Source: Isoetes taiwanensis (taxonomy: Eukaryota > Streptophyta > Lycopodiopsida > Isoetales > Isoetaceae). From it: DNA of 64,000 bases. The DNA lies in the NCBI GenBank assembly GCA_021234155.1, contig JAJEKV010000023.1, positions 10,489,141-10,553,140 of the forward strand. Reading direction: 5' to 3'. The notes beneath the pieces were generated by a model, which made no database searches, was not told the DNA's origin, and saw only the letters and a program-made list of their open reading frames with translations. Below are positions 23,701 to 36,739 of the stretch, one piece after another. Numbering within the stretch: position 1 is the first letter of the stretch; each line of letters begins with the position of its first letter. The position numbers and the translations under genes are program-made.

Positions 23701-26700
23701 CTTTCAAAAATTTCAGTGCCTTGGTTCAAACTCAGCTGTCTACTTCTATCAAGGCTATCAGAACAGATAATGCAAGAGAGTATTTGTCAGCAGAATTTGA
23801 AGCCTATCTTGAGATAAAGGCATTCATAGGGAACTTATTGTGCCCTATGCTCATTCCCAAAATGGGGTGGCTGAGCGGAAGCACAGAACATTATTGAATT
23901 TAGCTCGAAGCTTGCTCAAACACAAGAACATGCCACCTAGTTTTTGGGCAGAAGCAGTTCTGACTGCTTGTTATCTTTCAAATCGGGCACCCACAAAGTC
24001 CTTGAATCTAAAGACACCCTTTGAGACACTTTATTCAATCAAACCTGATGTTTCCCATTTCAGAGTGTTTGGATGTCTTGGTTATGCTGCCTATCCAAAG
24101 GAGATACTACAGAAGCAAGGCAAGTTAGCTGATAGGGCACGTCAAGTCATTTTCATTGGATATACTCCCAACATGAAGGCCTGGAGGTGTTATGATCCCG
24201 AAACTCAGACTGTTTTTGCCTCAAGGAGTATGCAATTTTTTGAAAACAAATCTTATGATTTTCAGCTTTCACATCCTGTTGATTATGACACTGCTGTCAT
24301 AAATCTTTTAGACATTGATTCTTGTTCTTCTCCATCATCTATTTCTTCCTCATCTTCCACTATTTCTCTTCCTCTCTCTTCTTCATCTTCCACTGTTTCT
24401 GCTTCCTCATTTCTTAGTCCTCCTGTACCTTTACCCACATTTAACCCTTCTATTCCTTTACCTACAATTGAGCCAATCCCACAGTCCATATCCACAAATC
24501 CATATGCTGACTATGAACCTCTTGATTACCACGAAATACCTGAACATTCGTCGTCTGTTTTACCTCTTACTTTTCCTCAGCCCAACCACATTCATGATTT
24601 ACAATACCCTGACTCTAGTTCTTCTGTTTTGTGCAATTTTGCACTCATGACTAAAGTTTTACACGATCGAGATCCTATTTTCTACAATCAGGCAGCTAAA
24701 TCAGATCACTGGATTCATGCCATGCAAGAGGAATTGGAGATGATGTCAAAACAGGATACATGGGATCTTGTTCCTCGACCTTCTGATAAGAATGTTATAG
24801 GTGCCAAATGGATCTTTAGGACTAAATACAGGTCGGATGGTACCATTTCCAGATACAAGGCTCGTCTTGTAGCAAAAAAGGGTATACTCAGCAGGAAGGC
24901 TTTGATTACAATGATGTTTTTCTCCTGTGGTCAGATTGGATACTTTGAGAGCTGTATTGGCCTTAGCAGCACAGTCAGCCTGGCCAGTTCATCATTTTGA
25001 TTTCAAATCTGCTTTTCTCAATGGTGATTTGGAGGAAGAGTTGTATATGCAGCAGCCCCCAGGTTTTGTGAGCAAACAATTTCCTGATTATGTTTGCAAA
25101 CTTAAGAAAAGTATATATGGTTTGAAACAGGCACCTCGGTGTTGGAATCACAAAATTAATGGGTATCTGGAAAAATTGGGATATCACAGGTCTCGAGCAG
25201 ATCCTAGCCTCTATTTTCAGTTTCAAGGTGCCAATGTATCTATTCTTCTTCTTTATGTTGATGATACTATTCTAACTGGCAGTGCAGTTGATCTCATTCA
25301 ACATACCAAAAATTGTATTTTCTCAGACTTTGAAGTCACTGATTTGGGTCTTATGCACTATTGTTTGGGTATTGAAATTTGGCAGACTTCTCAAGGTATT
25401 CACCTCACTCAGCAGAAGTATATTAAAGAGATACTAGACAAATTTCATATGACAGATGCCAAGCCTACTAAGGTTCCTTGGGATCCAGGTCATAAACTAT
25501 CTTTGCAGTCTGAAGAAGAAGATGCAGATGCCACTCTTTATCGACAGTTAGTAGGGGAATTGTTATACCTTACTATCACTTTCGACCAGATATCACATAT
25601 TCAGTAGGTGTGCTCACCGCTTTATGACACATCCTAAAGTATCTCATTGGAAAGCTGCTAAACAGGTCCTTAGATATCTTGTTGGCACACAAACTGAAGG
25701 TCTTTTCTATGGAAGGGTCAGTAATCCTCAGCTGAAAATTTATTCTGACTCTGACATGGCTTCTACAGATGTAACTTCAAGAAAATCCTTGACAGGCTTT
25801 ATTTCCTTCTTTGGGAATAGTCCAATCACTTGGAGTTCCAGATCTCAACCTACTGTTAGTATCAGTACTACTGAAGCTGAACTCAAGGCTCTCACTGCTA
25901 CAACTCAAGAACTAAAATGGTTGCTGCATCTTTTTGAAGATTTAAAGATTCCTGTTAAGCCAGCTCATTTATACTGTGATAATAGCGGGGCTATTTCACA
26001 TGTTAAGGACCTAAAGATGCACCTGCAGATAAAACATTTAGATATCAAACTCTGTTTTATCCGAGAGCAACTTCAAGAGGGTTATCTGCTTCTACATCAC
26101 TGTCCAACTCATGCACAGATAGCAGATGGTTTTACTAAAGCGTTATCAGGCAAGCACTTCAGCAATCTTAAAAGTATTTTACACTTGCAACCCTATTGTC
26201 CTGAAGGGGGATAGCAGCTGAAGGGGGATTTTCAAGCATCTAGTCAAAGGGGGATATTAGAAAGGAGAGATATTACTATGCTGACTAGATGCTGACGTGT
26301 CACTGTAGCTGACGTGGCGTACTCTATATAAGCCACAGTCAGTCTTCTTAAGGGTAGTTGAGTAAAGAGACCAACTCACGTTGGTGCGCTTGTATCTTCT
26401 TCTGTTCTTTCAGTTTCATTACATTCTAAGAACTTATTATACTGAACTGTTGACTTATTGGTCCCATAAAGGTCACCTCTATCCAGGCAACAAATCTACA
26501 GAATTATCCCTCTTAAGAATTCTGCCGAGAACTGTATGATAAACTGAAACTAGCCACTGAATATATAATGCAGAGATTCCAACAGACCTTTACAACTGTT
26601 CTTTTGAGCTATAAATAGCCCATTTATAGATTAGCAACCTAATACACCAATGGGCATCTTGTTATCACGCATGGCTTACAAATTTCCAGAACACACATAC

Positions 26701-29700
26701 ACGTATGTGAGATAAGTATATTGACCAAACATACATTACCTTTGCAGTGACTAAACCCCCTTCTATAATTCTTTTCTTCTCAAGCACTTTCTGAGGCTCT
26801 CTTCTCTTGTTGCCTTTTGAGGAAGAAGGACCTGCAAGTAACAGGAGTAACCTCCCAGCTGATTCCTGGCCTGGAAGACAGTGAACAGTTGCTTCAACCC
26901 TGGAAAATAGAAAAACTGTGATTCAACAGTAAAAAAACCATGCAAATTTTAAAAATCGATGAAGAATTAAAGAAGAAAATGCACCTCCTTCCTGGCGTGT
27001 ATTGCCGATGTGGATCCACAACTTGCATATTAAAGTCATGGGTAGATGCAAATCCAATTTCACTACCATAATCAGGAAATGATAGAACCTGCACCAAATA
27101 TTTGTATAAGAACACTTTTCTGAAAACACCTTTCGAATGCAAAATCCAAAGGAATGGATTACCAGATATTCATCTTTCACTAGTTCCACAGTCGCTGTGA
27201 GTTTTTGATGAAGCTGTAATTCGGAACTGCCTTGACCCTGTTGATAGACATTTTTAAGCCCTTCCCTCCAGAAGGAAAGCAAAACAGAAACAGAGCTTTC
27301 ACTGTTCTTAATGTATTTGCAGCCAGCACTTATGATGTAAAGCAAGACCTGATAACCTAACGTCTATCCTTTTGCTAAGCTCCCATTTAATAAATAAAGG
27401 GAAGCTTACACTCTACAAGAACTTGGTAGGACGTCTACTGCACAATTTCACACAGGGAGGGGAAGGGAAGGGAAGGGAAGGGAAGGGAAGGGAAGGGAAG
27501 GATACATCCTCTATTTTGAATTTCCCATCTTGTTCTTCCCATTTCAATGAAGACGTTATGAACAATTGTACCTGACTGCCAGATAGCCGAAGACTCAAAT
27601 CCACGATACCGTCAGCCTTCACCACATCTAGAACTCTAGCCTTAATCACTTTCCCAACTTCAATAGGACCACCAACTGAAAAAACAGGAACAAATGAATA
27701 TAGCCTAAAGAAGCAACCTAATCTTAGAGCATATTAAAAATAAATAACAGAACCTGAGACTAGTTATAAAGATAGCTTATGATAACAGCAGCATACATGA
27801 CCCTTGTTGCATTGAAGCTTTCCATGCAGACTTAACCACTAGGATATCCATACAGAAAATGCACCTTCATAAACCTCATAACCAACTGATTTCCAGGTCC
27901 AACTTATCAAGACTAATAAATCCATCACTTGAGGTGATAACCTACCCTGATAATGCGTTGCAAAGCCAACAATATCTTCATGCCCCTTCAAGTTTATGAT
28001 TACACCATAGTCTTTGATATCCTGGACGGTGCCTTCAACTGTGGATCCTATTGGGAAACTTGTAGACCATTCCAAATTAGGTCCATCACTAGAAAGCTCT
28101 GCAATCTACACAAGAAAGAGAATTAAAAGGATGCACAAAACTTTGTAAAGAAACCTTCGAGGTTCCAGAATAACATTATTAACATCTACAGAAGACTATG
28201 AGGTAATAGAATATGAAGTATCAACAGCTAGGAGCAAGTAATGTTCATCCTAGTAAATTGAACTATTGAAGATTTAAGATAATTCAGGTGTTATCTCTAG
28301 CAGCTGGAGCAAAGTATATGGTGCCACGTGGTGTTCCCTTGCTTTTGAAAGACTGCTTATAGTTCTTGTGAGCTGCCGGCTTAATTTTTGTAAAACCCTG
28401 AAGGAAACTCCTTCGGAACCGCCTATATTCTGTCATTTCTGATCTGCAAATCTGATTAGCTTTGGTAAGGATGTGGCCTCTCAGAAGAAGAAAATTCAGC
28501 TTTTTTCTCCATGATAAAGCAGGTTCTTGTTTTCTCCTAGTCATTCATTCCAGGGGCAGTGATAAGTGTGACACACGTTCTTTTGATTCTTACTTTCAAG
28601 TACTTTATTGAATGTTAGCATTCCAAAGACCATGCTGGACAACGGCAATGTTAGACTGCAGACTTGTTTGCAAATATGTCCCATAACTCTGCCACATTCA
28701 AAAGTTGTGGACTAAAGATATAGAACTGCATTAGAAGATCCAACCTTTTCTTCTTCCAAAAAGTATCCTTGGAGAAAAGAGGCGTTGACAGAGAAACAGT
28801 CAGACTGTTTCAGGCTCAATGCAAATTTGTCGTCTTGCTCATTAACCTGCAGATGAAGCATATCAATAAAACAGTTTACATGAAAGACAAACTCCCAATT
28901 CGAAAATAAGATTTAACCTTTAGAACTTTTGCGCGGACAGATTGTCCAGTCTGAAAATAATCTGATGGGTTACGAACAAATGAGTCTGAAACCTGCACTT
29001 TGAATAGTCAGAAGGCACGTTGAACAGGGAACAATAGCACTCGACACAACTGAACACATCATGTCTGTAGAGTTACATAACTTTTTTATTTAAGTTTAAC
29101 TCAAATGCGATTCCGATCTTGTGTATTGAACTTAAAAGAAAAAACATAGTTTGCCTTTTAATAGCAGAAAAGAAAAACTAAAACTAAAATAACAGTAGCA
29201 CTTGTTTGGATAAAAATCTCAGGTTTACTTTCCATATGCATAAATGTACATTAATACCATTGCTCATGTGTTATTTTAAACAATTCAGGTGTAATAAGTA
29301 TATTTGTACGGGAGAGATGGTATGGAATTTCATATTTTCCCCATATTATTGTAAAGAGTGTTCCAAGGGATGAGCTTTCCCCATATGTGCAATATCCATG
29401 CACAGAATTTAATTACAAACTTTCTGCATTCACATCTTGCTTCAGCTGGCACTAACAAAAATAGCAGCACATAACAATAAGAATCTAGGTGGATAATTTG
29501 GACATGGAACCAAATTTAGGAGCAGAGACTGCAAGCTAAGCTATTATATTTTTCTGTATATTTATTAAGTTTTACTGCTGCTTGATTCACAGATAATGAT
29601 TGATCATAAGGCGATGAAGCTTGATCGCATTATGCTAGATACGTTCTTTCCAGCTGTTTCCATGGAGTGAATAATAATAAATCCTGTGCATTTAATGATT

Positions 29701-32700
29701 CCCCATGACTTAAACCCAATGACTAGTGCAGTAGTCATGTTTAGTGCTTACATTCGCAGCCGGTGCATAACCAGTTAAGCTTCCAAGGAAACGAACAAAA
29801 CAACCCTTATCAGTTATGTTGGCAATGTACCCCTGCATGTTCAACCGCTTAATATATCAATCCCTTAGTCAAACTAGTAAAGATTAAATTTGAGACAGCA
29901 TTCCCCCACATGTATCACAGAATCCAATTGCAATTGATTTATGTTCAAAGGTAGATAATTGGCAGCTGCAATAAGTGAGTATTTTGCTGAAACCATTAGC
30001 TTCTTCCCCCTTCTTTCTGCAATGAGAACAGCCACAATCAAATGATGAAATACTTATAGTGAAGGAAATCTCTGAACATGTTTGGTAAGAGTCATACCCA
30101 ACACAAGTAAAGGATCGAATATATGGCCAGGTTTTAGTGAGGACTTCAACAATTCAACATGGCCTTCAAAACTCATCTTAGGTTAGAAGATGCTCGCTAA
30201 AAGAAGTGAACGAGAAGAAAAATACCTGGAAAATCGGCAAGATGTTCATAAGCCATAGACCCTGTGAAAGAGCCCTCAGAGAATGTTACAACTAAACTTA
30301 TGGATTGCTCATTTAACTCGGTAATCTTCCCAGACACAATACATCCAGGCTTTATCCAGGATGACCATTGCTCTGTACTCGAATCTTCTATGCCACTGGA
30401 AGGTTAAACTCCTAAATCAGTAAATGATTTTACTAAAGTCTGAAGAAAGAAAGGTTAACGCAACAAGAACCTTAATGATGTTAAGAAGCTTAGCGGGAGC
30501 TTTCTAGTTCCATCAGACTTCAGAACTTTGCATTTCACAACCTGGCCAAGGCGAAAAACTGAACTAGGTGATATGTCTTCATCTATCCCAAGCTCTGTTC
30601 TGAAAAAAAGACAAATGTAACATACAAATTTCTGTACCATTGATATAGTATATGAATGCAACAATCACAGGCAGCCACTGAACACACAAGGTTCACAGTT
30701 CGGACAAACAAGTTCGAATAAAAATGACATTTCATCCTGCTGGTCATCTGACACCATAACAAGATTCCAATTTGTAGACAAAACCAGGCAAACGATGAAT
30801 GGGAGATCAAAGCTTGTAATTGTTGCGTATAACATATAGTTACTAACCTAAAGGATGTCATGTTACCAAATTAGCTACTTATGCACTTCCATTTTACCAC
30901 GAACAACAAGGCAAGGATTCAATAAGCCTCTACACTTACTTGTACACGAGCCCCCCTACATTGTTGTAGAAAGTGATAAAACATCCATAATCTTGAATTC
31001 CTGATATCCAACCATGTGTGACAAGCCCTTCGCTTGCATCTTCATAACTTGTTAGCTGTGGAAGTTTTGAAGACACCTGCCAATATCAAGTTTGAATAGC
31101 AAGCATTAAACAAACAAGAAAAGCAGACTATTAAAGATAAGCCACATGTTAATAAGGTGTCATGACCTTTTGATGCATGTTAGAGCCTCAGAAATTGAGC
31201 CAGTGGAGAATGCAGCAGAGGAAGAACATTAGACAGAAGAAAGCAGCGAAAGACTGTGTGTTAAAAAGAAATGCTAAGCTACATATAAAGGCGCCTGAGT
31301 ATCCAGGTCATACTGTTTATGCCATGTCAGCTTAATGTTGTTCAGAGACGCCGAGATGCCTAGAATTGGAAAGATCAGGAAAATCACCAACTAGTAGGAT
31401 TTGTCACCGAAACGAAATTCAATCCTCATTGGTGCATATGACATTAAAACCGAGTGGATTCAACAAATCCAACCAATCGTGGCAAAATATTTAAAAGATA
31501 AGAAAAAGTTTTCAATATTTGCTTTTTCCACTTAAGACCTTCAACCCCCACCAAATAAGTACCCCTGCAGTTAGCAGGCTTTGGGTTGAAATTTGACCAC
31601 TGTGTTTTGGTCATTTTTGGTCAGAAGGCTTCAGTAATAGGGACAAACATGATATCGTACTTGGTCCACTTTTAACGAATTAATCTGGAAATTCTGTTTA
31701 AATTTTCCTTCTTTACTCACAGACACAAAGATTCCAAAAATTGTTACTTGGGACACCTTCACTTTACAACCCACCCCCCACACCCCCCCCTCCCCCCCCA
31801 AAAAAAAACGTGGGGAAGATCCAGACAGTACAATCAGATTATTGCCACTTTCGATGAGTTATGGCCCATTGGGGTTGAGGGTGTAAGCAGGTCAGCCTCT
31901 TAAATTCTCAACTTGTATATGCTGTTATGTTGGGTTGACTCCTGCCTTTGGTGCTTTGGCTCCCAACGTCCATCTTCAATCTCTATTTTCTTTATCTTAC
32001 TAGCAATGCTCGTTCTGCTGTCCTTGCTTAGATAAGCAAGGACAAAATGCTTGAGCCAAATAATCTTCTATAAAAGGAATAGGAATTGTTTTCATTGTAG
32101 CAAACATAGCCATTGGGCCCGACATTACATATCTAAGAAAAAAACGAACATGAATTCTTGCTTCAGTGACCATCACAAGACATCACACCTATGCCTTGCA
32201 TTCGCAGGCTCAAACTAAACGTTTCTGGCCAATAAAGACCTACCAAAATAAATGCATCTTATGCAATCTTGTAAACAAGAATATGATCACAAATTTGAAG
32301 CCTTATTGCAGTGTACATATCGTGCTTTCACTTTCATCATTAAATTAGCTCCACCAGCCAAATTGAAGGGTTTGACACTCTTCATGACAATCTTGACTCA
32401 TTAGTTCCATGATGTCAAGCCTTTCAACTTCCAAACTACTCTAGAACTGTCATCCTTGCAAATTGATCTACACCTTCTATCACAATTTTGGTGCCCTATT
32501 ACTAAGCATCATGCTCCACAACTATCTCATCTCAATGTTGCTTACCTTCAAAGAGCAAGGTCTCATCCATCAAGCTCAATCCACTTTATGGCATCTCTGC
32601 TCGCACAGGCACATTATAGTAGTTCACACAGTCTCAAAATTCAAATAGAAGCAGAATACTATGGCCTATAAAAAGGTGTCAATAGTTCTATGCATGTGGA

Positions 32701-35700
32701 CGATGCTGGTTGCAGCTCTTCAATGGAATTATATCAGCATTATCACTATTGCCAAAGATTCAGAGGCATGCACACGTATATATGTAAACTTTTTGTTGTA
32801 GGTTTCCTCTGTGACTTAAGGAGTGTTATTTTTCCGTGTTCTCTCTCCCATATCAATGCTAAAGATAAGTCGCATGCTAGTAAGACAACATGGCAACATC
32901 TGCTGACATAGCAAGAGCAACATGCAGGCTCCTACAACCATAGCTTAGGTTTCATTCAATATAAGTGTCTTATTCCTTCCTCCTATCTAATGCTCTCCTC
33001 TAATATATTCTCGATGTAGATTCCTAAGGATCAAAGCACAAATTGGCAAAGGTTTACCAGGGACTTCTTGTGAGTAAGTGTTATCCGTTTTGTTTGAATA
33101 TCGTTGTCCAAAACGCGGAACTTAAGTTTTGCCCCAACCTGCACAAAAACATTAGAACCCAACAGATACATAAAATGGTCAGATTTCATGAAAGTACATG
33201 ACCCATTTTCACAACACATGACAAAAACCAACCTTAAACTTAGCACTTGGCTTAACCCGCTCATACTCAGACATGTGCTTCAAAGGGCATATCGCCTTTA
33301 TCCCATCAGAAACTAACACCAATGCTCCAAATGAATGGACGTCCTTTACTGTTCCTTCGATAAGCATTCCAGGTTTTATGTCCAAACGGCTCAAAAGCAG
33401 TCTTTTCACAGCAGATTCCTGCATATGACGAGTAGTCGCTTGCCACAATTTTACTTAAAAGGGTTGGTAGGGAAATTTATAGAAATGCCTATTACACACC
33501 TTGAGAGAAAGGGACACCAAGCCATCCATGAGTCTGAAACCAATAACGCGAGCAACAACCTTTTTTCCAGCAGAAAACTTCTTCTCCAACTTTTCTGTGC
33601 GTTCATCTGAAACGTCTGAAATCTACAGTGTTTCACATGACTTAGATAATATAACTGCTTGTAAAGGCGAACAACTGAAAAATAAAAACTAAGGATATCA
33701 AATTTATTTACATGCGCATATCCTGCCTTGCACTCGGCGTTTGTGGGAAGCTCAATGAGAATGCCAAGTGTACGATCCACTCTGCGTACTATTGCACCAT
33801 GGAATAGCTCTCCTAGCATTTTATGCTTTAAATTATCCAAAATTAACCATGATCATGTCAGCTTCCCATCTTATGGCACTATCTACAAGAGTTATATCTT
33901 GTTTACAGCTTACCACAGGACCTGTCATAGACTGCATCAAACTTTTGTTTAAAGTTAAGCCAATAAGCTTTGAGCTAGCATCCACGAAAAGTATACGTGC
34001 TTTGACCTGCCAGGCATTTATAGATTATAAGTTAGTAAGAGTCAACGAATAAAAGAAACAAACTAGTGAATACAGTTAAGCTTTCTGTTTGCATGTCTTC
34101 TCTTGCCCTCGTTTCCACCATTGTCACAGGCTTAAAGTGGTCTTTATGCGATGAACTGTGCCATTCAGACAATCTTTGTTTTGGAAGAACCAAATTTGGC
34201 CCTGTTCAAATTTGACCTTGACAATAGACAGCAGAAGAATCTCATTTGCCAAAGAAGTCAACCTTTTCTTGTATCTTCTAAGATGTTTCCACAGCACTCA
34301 CAAAAGCTTGTGATACAGTGAAAGATTCACAGGGGCAGCAATTGATCTTTCTCTAAGGCAAAGGCATGTAGATAATTTATGCTGCCCCTTGCAAACTTTC
34401 TGCTTTCTGTTTAGCGTTTCTTGATAGGAAGATATGCAAAAGCCTTCTTCTTTAAAAAGCTACTGCTTTACTAAGAACTTAATCTGAGCTCGAGACAATA
34501 TGTGGATATATTTTGCTTTTTTCAAGACAGTATCAGAGCTACAAATAGACTACATATTTAAACATGAATAGCCTAACCTTTTGGTTCTCTGCATATTTAT
34601 GCATCCATTCTTTCCCTGGCAAGGTTTCCTCAAGGTGGAACAGGTCAACCTGATATACAGAAATGAATAAGAGTTCTGAGCAAATCAAACAGTACATATG
34701 GGCATAATATGTGACATTCAGGAAAGGGAGAGAGAAACTGGACATATATTGATTAAGGAAATTACTTACTGTGCCTGTGAAATAGGTAAGGAATGACAAG
34801 ACCAAGCCAGTTGTAGTTACGGAATGCACAGTTGCATTTACCATCATCCCAGGAAGTAATGTCCCCAGTGACAATCCTTCATCCTCTTTTAACTATAAAT
34901 TGAAGCCTCCTCCAAAGTCATTACTATCAAATCATATTCTAGAAGATATTAAAAAAATTCCTACCGTATTTGAAGCCATAAGCTTAGGATCGGTTGATAA
35001 CGAAATTGTAGAACGCTTTTTATCGACATTTAGAACAACCCCTTGAACAAGCTGCCCTCTCTGTAGCCTTGATTCACCTTTCACATTTTTAAGAACAGCC
35101 ATTATTGCAACCAAAAAAGACGGGCACCATCGTTACATCAGCAGAAATTTTATAATTAACTGTATGGGCTCAGAGTCCAAACTGATCTACTAATGTAATC
35201 TTGGGCAGCTCTGGAACAGTGGGAACAATTCTAGCCTAGTAATGATAAAGCATTACTAGGCTAGTGATCCTATGGCGGTGTAATCTACAACATATAAATA
35301 ATCACAAAACCCTGCTCTAACAAGTATGAAGGAATTTCATCTTGGAATGAATTTAGAAAATTGGACAATAATGTCCTATTCCAGTATTTTCTTATGGTTC
35401 AGAATAGAGCCACTTACTATCTCCATGGTTTTGATGTAATAGGAATCCAGAAATTGAGGGTATGCCAAAAGATAGAATATACCCATGATCCTCAATGGTC
35501 CTAACACGCGCGATCATTACCTGCAATCAAATGGCAAGCACTGAGACAATTGCCCCTTCAAATAATACCGTACCAAAAGAACACTTGGTGCACTTCAAGT
35601 AGGATTGAAATACTGTTGAACGAAAACTAAAAATCAAAGAACAGAGAAATGCTTTATTTATGCATATACTTCTTCCTACTTCCAATTACTGTAAACAAAT

Positions 35701-36739
35701 GACACAATGAGGATCCCATTGCATCCAGGCTTGCTTATAATCTATGCTGGTTTTGCAATGGGGTAAATCAGTGTTACCAAACTTAAGAACATACCATTCC
35801 TTCACTGACATGTTCAATTGTAAGTCCGCCATATAGAAGCCCAGGATGTAAAGAGAGAATAATCCGTTTGGATTCTTTCTTTCCAGTAACACCCTGCTTA
35901 TGTTCAAGACCAGTTATGGTGCAAATCACCAACTGGCCAACATGAAACAGTTCTTTTAAGGAAGATGAACAATTTTCCTGTAAAACAATCATGGTACATT
36001 CAAGATCATATTCAAGTCATGTTACGATGATATTCCAGATCAGATTTTAAGAAGTTCAAATGTACCATTACCTTCCCATCAATTTTTACCCTCCTTTTTC
36101 TCTTCCTGCCAGTTTCCAGCTCAATGGACTCTTCAAGTGGACCACAAGCATCTTCTGCTTTGACAAATCCACACAATCCATCCGGAAGATTGACAACGAG
36201 ATCTTTATTGTTTATGTCAGCTATAGCTCCCCAAATCCTCATTCCTACAGCTAATTTCTGAAAATATGAATTTACTTACCATGTTAAGTGTAAACTTGGT
36301 TGCCACTAAAAAGGGAGAACTTAGGATGTAAAGACAGGGCCGTTTCTCCTGAGTCCTAACTTTTATACATGTCACATGAGAACGTACCTTAAACGTGAGC
36401 ATTGGAACAGAATCCAAAAGTTTCGTTCTGGATATTTTTTCCTTAAAATTTCCCAAAATCTGAGGTCCTTTATGCTTCTTATTGCCTTCTTTAAGCTCTC
36501 TTTCAAAATCTGCATCTGCTTGAGCTTGAACCTCTTTGATTTCATCGTGTGTTAATACCATTGCTCCCCCTGGTGTGGTACACAACAGAATGAGGAATTG
36601 ATACATCTGGTTCGGCAAATAAATATATACCTCTTGGAAAATCCTCCTCTTCCTGCTCTTGGATTCTAGCATTTTCTGCAATCCCGCCTTCACTTCTTTT
36701 CCTCTTCCCCATTCCGGCAGCATTAGTCCCCTTCGCCAT
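17762..36739 (-). CDS. RRP5: rRNA biogenesis protein RRP5 homologue, 40 coding exons
   Basis: RRP5 is a nucleolar RNA-binding factor needed for cleavages that release both 18S and 5.8S rRNA precursors. Exons (high to low): 36739-36631, 36569-36388, 36257-36072, 35977-35795, 35520-35418, 35077-34965, 34892-34770, 34649-34578, 34006-33914, 33825-33712, 33622-33500, 33418-33233, 33138-33058, 31076-30940, 30599-30471, 30395-30226, 30163-30098, 30016-29910, 29832-29752, 28992-28918, 28846-28745, 28105-27946, 27675-27572, 27237-27163, 27088-26985, 26899-26740, 21333-21259, 21182-21044, 20960-20289, 20212-20154, 20085-19940, 19862-19685, 19607-19509, 19421-19069, 18978-18799, 18725-18635, 18563-18408, 18336-18103, 18028-17945, 17869-17762. 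All junctions are GT-AG. The sum is 5,712 nt, divisible by three: 1,903 residues, close to plant RRP5. An acidic/basic N-terminus precedes about 15 S1-type repeats (exons 3-33). Exon 34 is an acidic-to-lysine-rich linker. Exons 35-40 encode HAT/TPR repeats ending ETKLE. Least certain are the acceptors of exons 6, 10 and 17. No stop or shift occurs in any exon. Confidence 0.93.
21479..21483 (+). repeat. Target-site duplication of the copia element, left
   Basis: ACTTA, repeated at 26,432-26,436 directly after the right LTR. Confidence 0.85.
21484..21660 (+). repeat. Copia 5' LTR (177 bp)
   Basis: It starts TATTAGAA and ends TTCTAAGA. The ends are nearly inverted, but they are TA...GA instead of the usual TG...CA. 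It contains two TGACGTG motifs (21,522 and 21,539) and TATATAA at 21,554-21,560. It is identical by eye to 26,255-26,431. Confidence 0.9.
21522..21560 (+). promoter_or_regulatory. LTR promoter: two TGACGTG boxes and a TATA box
   Basis: TGACGTG at 21,522-21,528 and TGACGTGG at 21,539-21,546 precede TATATAA at 21,554-21,560. TGACGTG is a known plant bZIP (TGA/stress) target. The arrangement predicts inducible transcription, which is inference. The right LTR repeats it at about 26,293-26,331. Confidence 0.5.
21661..21672 (+). other. Copia primer-binding site
   Basis: TGGTATCAGAGC, complementary to the 3' end of plant initiator methionine tRNA, lies immediately after the 5' LTR. Confidence 0.9.
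22055..26214 (+). pseudogene. Copia gag-pol polyprotein, frame broken at several points
   Basis: The ATG at 22,055 opens gag (MAVSQEPWKYF...). A zinc knuckle with C-x2-C-x4-H-x4-C spacing follows at about 22,718-22,760, then a protease with DSGAT near 22,945. Integrase has an HARM start near 23,390, DFSRFTWVY near 23,645 and RTDNAREY near 23,765. Reverse transcriptase carries KWIFRTKYRSDG near 24,810 and the catalytic YVDD at 25,254-25,265. RNase H ends in STTEAELKAL near 25,870, and the frame stops at 26,214. Domain order PR-IN-RT-RH defines Ty1/copia. Length changes that shift the frame occur near 23,396, 23,828, 24,875, 24,915, 25,580 and 25,612, mostly at or beside homopolymer runs. Either the copy is a real pseudogene or these are residual sequencing errors. 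Confidence 0.9.
26208..26254 (+). other. Copia polypurine tract, repeated
   Basis: AAAGGGGGA lies directly before the 3' LTR. Two similar AAGGGGGAT runs occur just upstream (about 26,204 and 26,222), so the plus-strand primer region looks triplicated. Confidence 0.7.
26255..26431 (+). repeat. Copia 3' LTR (177 bp)
   Basis: Identical by eye to the 5' LTR, followed by target duplication ACTTA at 26,432-26,436. Confidence 0.9.
27456..27501 (+). repeat. (GGGAA)n microsatellite in RRP5 intron 23
   Basis: About nine GGGAA units form a pure purine tract on the + strand. It lies inside the intron between exons 23 and 24 and leaves both splice sites untouched. Confidence 0.85.
31077..33057 (-). other. 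RRP5 intron 13, long intron without recognised insert
   Basis: This is the second-longest intron. It holds a C-run/A-run low-complexity tract near 31,770-31,810 and no open frame I can assign. Part of 32,370-32,680 might be an old retroelement remnant, but no motif is convincing. Confidence 0.5.

Larger units (their letters stand above)
21484..26431 (+). mobile_element. Ty1/copia LTR retrotransposon in RRP5 intron 26 (antisense)
   Basis: A 4.95-kb element with two LTRs of 177 bp that I read as identical. It has a primer-binding site, one gag-pol region, a polypurine tract and 5-bp target duplications (ACTTA). It lies opposite to RRP5 and enlarges intron 26 from about 0.5 to 5.4 kb without touching exons 26 or 27. 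Identical LTRs point to a very recent insertion. The gag-pol frame nevertheless carries several small length changes, so this copy, as read, would need a helper. Confidence 0.93.

Noticed and set aside
32456-32671. Possible copia RNase H remnant (EAEYYGL) in RRP5 intron 13
   Set aside because: One short resemblance without surrounding motifs, LTRs or primer site.
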